Part shown: positions 61,597 through 64,000 of the stretch, piece by piece
How the letters are laid out: each line of letters opens with the position of its first letter
Position numbering within the stretch: the first letter of the stretch is position 1
Assembly (NCBI RefSeq): GCF_003633715.1
Contig: NZ_RBIE01000001.1
Span: 451,833 to 515,832 of the forward strand
From: Thermovibrio guaymasensis
GTDB taxonomy: Bacteria > Aquificota > Aquificia > Desulfurobacteriales > Desulfurobacteriaceae
Direction of reading: 5' to 3'
DNA length: 64,000 nucleotides
The notes under the pieces: model-generated
The model's input: the letters and a program-made list of their open reading frames with translations, nothing else
The model's database searches: none
What the model was told of the DNA's origin: nothing
Program-made: the position numbers and the translations under genes

Positions 61597-63048
61597 ATGG
61601 TTAGCTTAATGTTGATTTTGCCTCTTTTTGGAGCTCTCTTAGTTGCCCTCTGTAGGAGTGAGGAGAGGGCTAAGTGGATAGCTTTGGTTACCACAGGTCT
61701 CGTCTTAGTCCTTGCCGTTTTACTACTCTTCCAGTTTGACCCTTCTAAGTCCTCCTCCTTCCAGTTTATTGACTACGGCCACTGGTTGCCGAGCCTCTCA
61801 ATTAAGTACAAGGTTGGAGTTGACGGTCTTAGTTTGGTGATGGTCCTCATGACCGCCCTCTTAACTTTCATAGCCGTTCCCTCTGCCTGGAACTACATTG
61901 GTAAGAGGAAGAAGCTCTTCTACGCCCTCCTTCTCCTCTTAGAGACTGCCATGTTAGGGGTTTTCGTTTCCCTTGATCTCCTACTCTTTTACATCTTTTG
62001 GGAAGCGATGTTAGTTCCGATGTCCTTGATAATTGGAATTTGGGGAGGGGAGAGGAGAATTTACTCTGCCTTAAAGTTCTTCATATACACCTTTGCAGGA
62101 AGTATCTTCCTCCTCGTCGGAATGGTTGTTTTGGTCGTCTTTTACACCTCTTTAACTGGAAACTTCACCTTTGACCTTCAGCACCTCCTAAGCGTAAAAC
62201 TCCCTCTGGAGCTCCAGAAGTGGCTCTTCTGGGCCTTCTTTATAGCCTTTGCAGTTAAGGTTCCCGTTTTCCCTTTTCATACTTGGCTTCCAGATGCCCA
62301 CGTTGAGGCTCCAACTCCCGGTAGTGTAATACTTGCCGGAGTTTTACTGAAGATGGGAACCTACGGATTTTTGAGGTTTTCCCTTCCCCTCTTTCCAGAG
62401 GCTTACAGGATGTACGCTCCCATAATTTTCGTTTTGGGGGTTATTGCTGTTATCTACACTGCACTTGTAGCCCTTGTTCAGAAGGACCTTAAGAAGGTTA
62501 TTGCCTACAGTTCTGTTTCCCATATGGGGTTCGTTATGATAGGTCTTTTCTCTCTGACTGTTCAAGGGATAGAGGGAGCCATCTTTCAGATGTTAAGTCA
62601 CGGTCTAGTTAGTGGGGCCCTCTTCTTCTTGGTAGGAGTTATCTACGAAAGGCTCCATACCAGGGAGATATCAAAGATGGGAGGGTTAGCTGCCCTTGCT
62701 CCAAAACTTGCTACCCTTGGTATGCTCTTTACTATGGCAAACGTTGGCCTTCCTGGAACGAGCTCCTTTGTAGGGGAGTTCCTTACAATACTTGGAGGTT
62801 ATAAGGCTTCGCACCTTACTGCTTACCTTATGGCCCTTGGCGTTATATTTGGAGCTGCTTACATGCTCTATACCTACAGGAACGTCTTCTTCCTTGAGCT
62901 GAAGGTTCTCTCCTTTAAAGACCTTGATAGGAGGGAGCTCCTTTCGTTAGGCCTTTTAGCGATTTTAGTGGTTTGGTGGGGCTTTAACCCCGAATTTATA
63001 ATGAAGTTTCTTCACGTATACACCCATGAGCTTTTAGGGGGCGTTTAA
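61597..63048 (+). CDS. nuoM: NADH-quinone oxidoreductase subunit M
   Basis: A 483-aa antiporter-like subunit with 14 helices: YKVGVDGLSLVMVLMTALLT, FYIFWEAMLVPM, PFHTWLPDAHVEAPTPGSVILAGVLLKMG (HTWLPDAHVEAPT) and LPGTSSFVGEFL. ATG at 61597 with GGGGTGGA upstream. Confidence 0.95.
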   Translation: MVSLMLILPLFGALLVALCRSEERAKWIALVTTGLVLVLAVLLLFQFDPSKSSSFQFIDYGHWLPSLSIKYKVGVDGLSLVMVLMTALLTFIAVPSAWNYIGKRKKLFYALLLLLETAMLGVFVSLDLLLFYIFWEAMLVPMSLIIGIWGGERRIYSALKFFIYTFAGSIFLLVGMVVLVVFYTSLTGNFTFDLQHLLSVKLPLELQKWLFWAFFIAFAVKVPVFPFHTWLPDAHVEAPTPGSVILAGVLLKMGTYGFLRFSLPLFPEAYRMYAPIIFVLGVIAVIYTALVALVQKDLKKVIAYSSVSHMGFVMIGLFSLTVQGIEGAIFQMLSHGLVSGALFFLVGVIYERLHTREISKMGGLAALAPKLATLGMLFTMANVGLPGTSSFVGEFLTILGGYKASHLTAYLMALGVIFGAAYMLYTYRNVFFLELKVLSFKDLDRRELLSLGLLAILVVWWGFNPEFIMKFLHVYTHELLGGV

Positions 63049-63049
63049 G

Positions 63050-64000
63050 ATGAACTTAAACATTTCTCTCTTTGTTCCTGAGCTTTTTCTAGTTAGCTCT
63101 GCTATTCTCTTAATTCTTCTAGACCTATTCTTACCTTCAAGGGGGAAAAACGGCCTCTTTTCCACTATAACTTTTGCCGTTACCTGTGTTGCTGTTGTTC
63201 TCGTTGCCCTTTACTCTCCCTTCTCCCCTCAAGAGGCCTTTAACGGCTTTATAAAGAAGGACCTCCTCTCTGCTCTAGCGCAGCTTTTAATACTCTTTAC
63301 TCTCCTTTTAACCGTTCTGGTCTCTTACGACTACATTGAGAAGTTTCCAACGGGCTACGTCGGGGAGTTTTACTATACGCTTATATTTGCTGCCCTTGGT
63401 GGGATGTTGATGGTGGAGGCCAACGAACTTGCCACCCTCTTCGTCTCCCTAGAGGTAATGTCAATTTCAATCTACATCCTTATGGCCTTGTTTAGGGGAG
63501 ACTACAGGGGTAAGGAGGCGGCTTTAAAGTACTTTATTCTAGGTTCAATCGGAGCAGCGGTTATAGCTTACGGTTTTGCCGTCCTGTACGGAATTACAGG
63601 TAGCACTCTCTATCCAGAGGTCTCTTCTAGCTTAAACTCCAACTTCTCTGTGGCTGCCTTAATTGGAATAGCTCTCGTTCTATCTGGTTTCCTCTTTAAA
63701 GTCGGTGCTGTTCCCTTTCACGGATGGATGCCGGATGCCTATCACGGAGCTCCAACTCCGGTTACCCTCTTTATGGGAGCTTCAGTTAAAGTTGCCGTCT
63801 TTGTTGCCCTTTTAAAGCTCTTTTTCCCGGTATTCCTTCCGGCCTTTGAAAGGTGGGATGAGGCCGTTCTTATCTTCGGTCTAGTTTCAGCCCTGTTTGG
63901 GGCCTTTGCAGCTTTGGAACAGGAGAACTTTAAGAGGATGCTTGCCTACTCCTCAATATCCCACGCTGGAGTTATCCTTACTGCCGTTGCAACCCTTCCA
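63050..64000 (+). CDS. nuoN: NADH-quinone oxidoreductase subunit N (cut by window end)
   Basis: The ATG at 63050 overlaps no stop but follows the nuoM TAA by 1 nt. The open frame continues to the window edge (317 codons seen). It begins MNLNISLFVPELFLVSSAIL and has the antiporter-like signature FHGWMPDAYHGAPTPVTLFM near residue 225 and FKRMLAYSSISHAG near the edge. Third antiporter-like pump subunit of complex I. Confidence 0.93.
   Translation, partial: MNLNISLFVPELFLVSSAILLILLDLFLPSRGKNGLFSTITFAVTCVAVVLVALYSPFSPQEAFNGFIKKDLLSALAQLLILFTLLLTVLVSYDYIEKFPTGYVGEFYYTLIFAALGGMLMVEANELATLFVSLEVMSISIYILMALFRGDYRGKEAALKYFILGSIGAAVIAYGFAVLYGITGSTLYPEVSSSLNSNFSVAALIGIALVLSGFLFKVGAVPFHGWMPDAYHGAPTPVTLFMGASVKVAVFVALLKLFFPVFLPAFERWDEAVLIFGLVSALFGAFAALEQENFKRMLAYSSISHAGVILTAVATLP

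Overview
The window reads as one chromosome segment of a thermophilic, chemolithoautotrophic, Gram-negative bacterium. It looks most like the Aquificota, and within them the Desulfurobacteriaceae (Thermovibrio/Desulfurobacterium-like); this placement is from memory of gene content, not from a search. Supporting signs are purine-rich, AGG/AUA-rich and charged-residue-rich coding, very dense packing with many 1-20 nt overlaps, outer-membrane genes (TonB receptor, kdsB, RlpA), bacterial primase and sigma factor, a class I (Fe-S) fumarase subunit, and an archaeal-type prefoldin gene. I see no insertion sequence, prophage or CRISPR array.

Layout. 1-4.2 kb: a cut-off membrane gene, speD, a DksA-like regulator, an aspartate aminotransferase and two envelope proteins. 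3.6-7.4 kb: a TetR regulator with two palindromes at its promoter, overlapping a large two-domain 2-hydroxyacyl-CoA-dehydratase-activase-like protein. 7.4-12.4 kb: cstA, a DUF3343 (Se/S-carrier-like) protein, gpsA, an unknown gene, phoU and a metal ABC permease. 12.4-15.7 kb (minus): a frameshifted DUF72 gene, an Fe-S flavoprotein, der and a zinc-ribbon protein. 15.8-19.1 kb (minus): a six-gene operon with a near-consensus promoter and a clean terminator, encoding an unknown protein, an orphan RAMP-like protein, prefoldin alpha, a 51-aa prefoldin-beta-like miniprotein and two membrane proteins. 19.2-33.9 kb: mixed housekeeping and cofactor genes (SagB-like, KamA, folK, pncC, hisC, mre11-like, comF, dppF-like, panB, rsgA, cupin, aldolase, rlpA, nadB, dapE-like). 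33.9-34.3 kb: four tRNA genes with their own promoter. 34.4-37.2 kb: TonB receptor plus TonB. 37.2-41.3 kb (minus): purS-purQ-kdsB-pyrG-murB. 41.4-45.8 kb: CPBP protease, lspA, dnaG, rpoD. 46.7-48.1 kb: tandem peroxiredoxins. 48.1-49.9 kb (minus): two overlapping cell-wall hydrolase-type genes. 50.0-64.0 kb: fumarase beta subunit, then nuoABCDEFG-(cNMP-binding protein)-HIJKLMN, cut by the window end.

Two stretches stand out. First, the upstream peroxiredoxin has an in-frame TGA exactly where its tandem paralogue has the peroxidatic cysteine. An 8-bp stem with a GGUC loop follows the TGA at bacterial SECIS spacing, so this is very probably a selenocysteine peroxiredoxin beside its cysteine twin; the 3' 277 nt of the two genes are about 96% identical, which suggests gene conversion. 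Second, the prefoldin/RAMP/membrane operon is a combination I do not recognise as a described system. Two other genes (DUF72 and a small lipoprotein) each look broken by one extra base.
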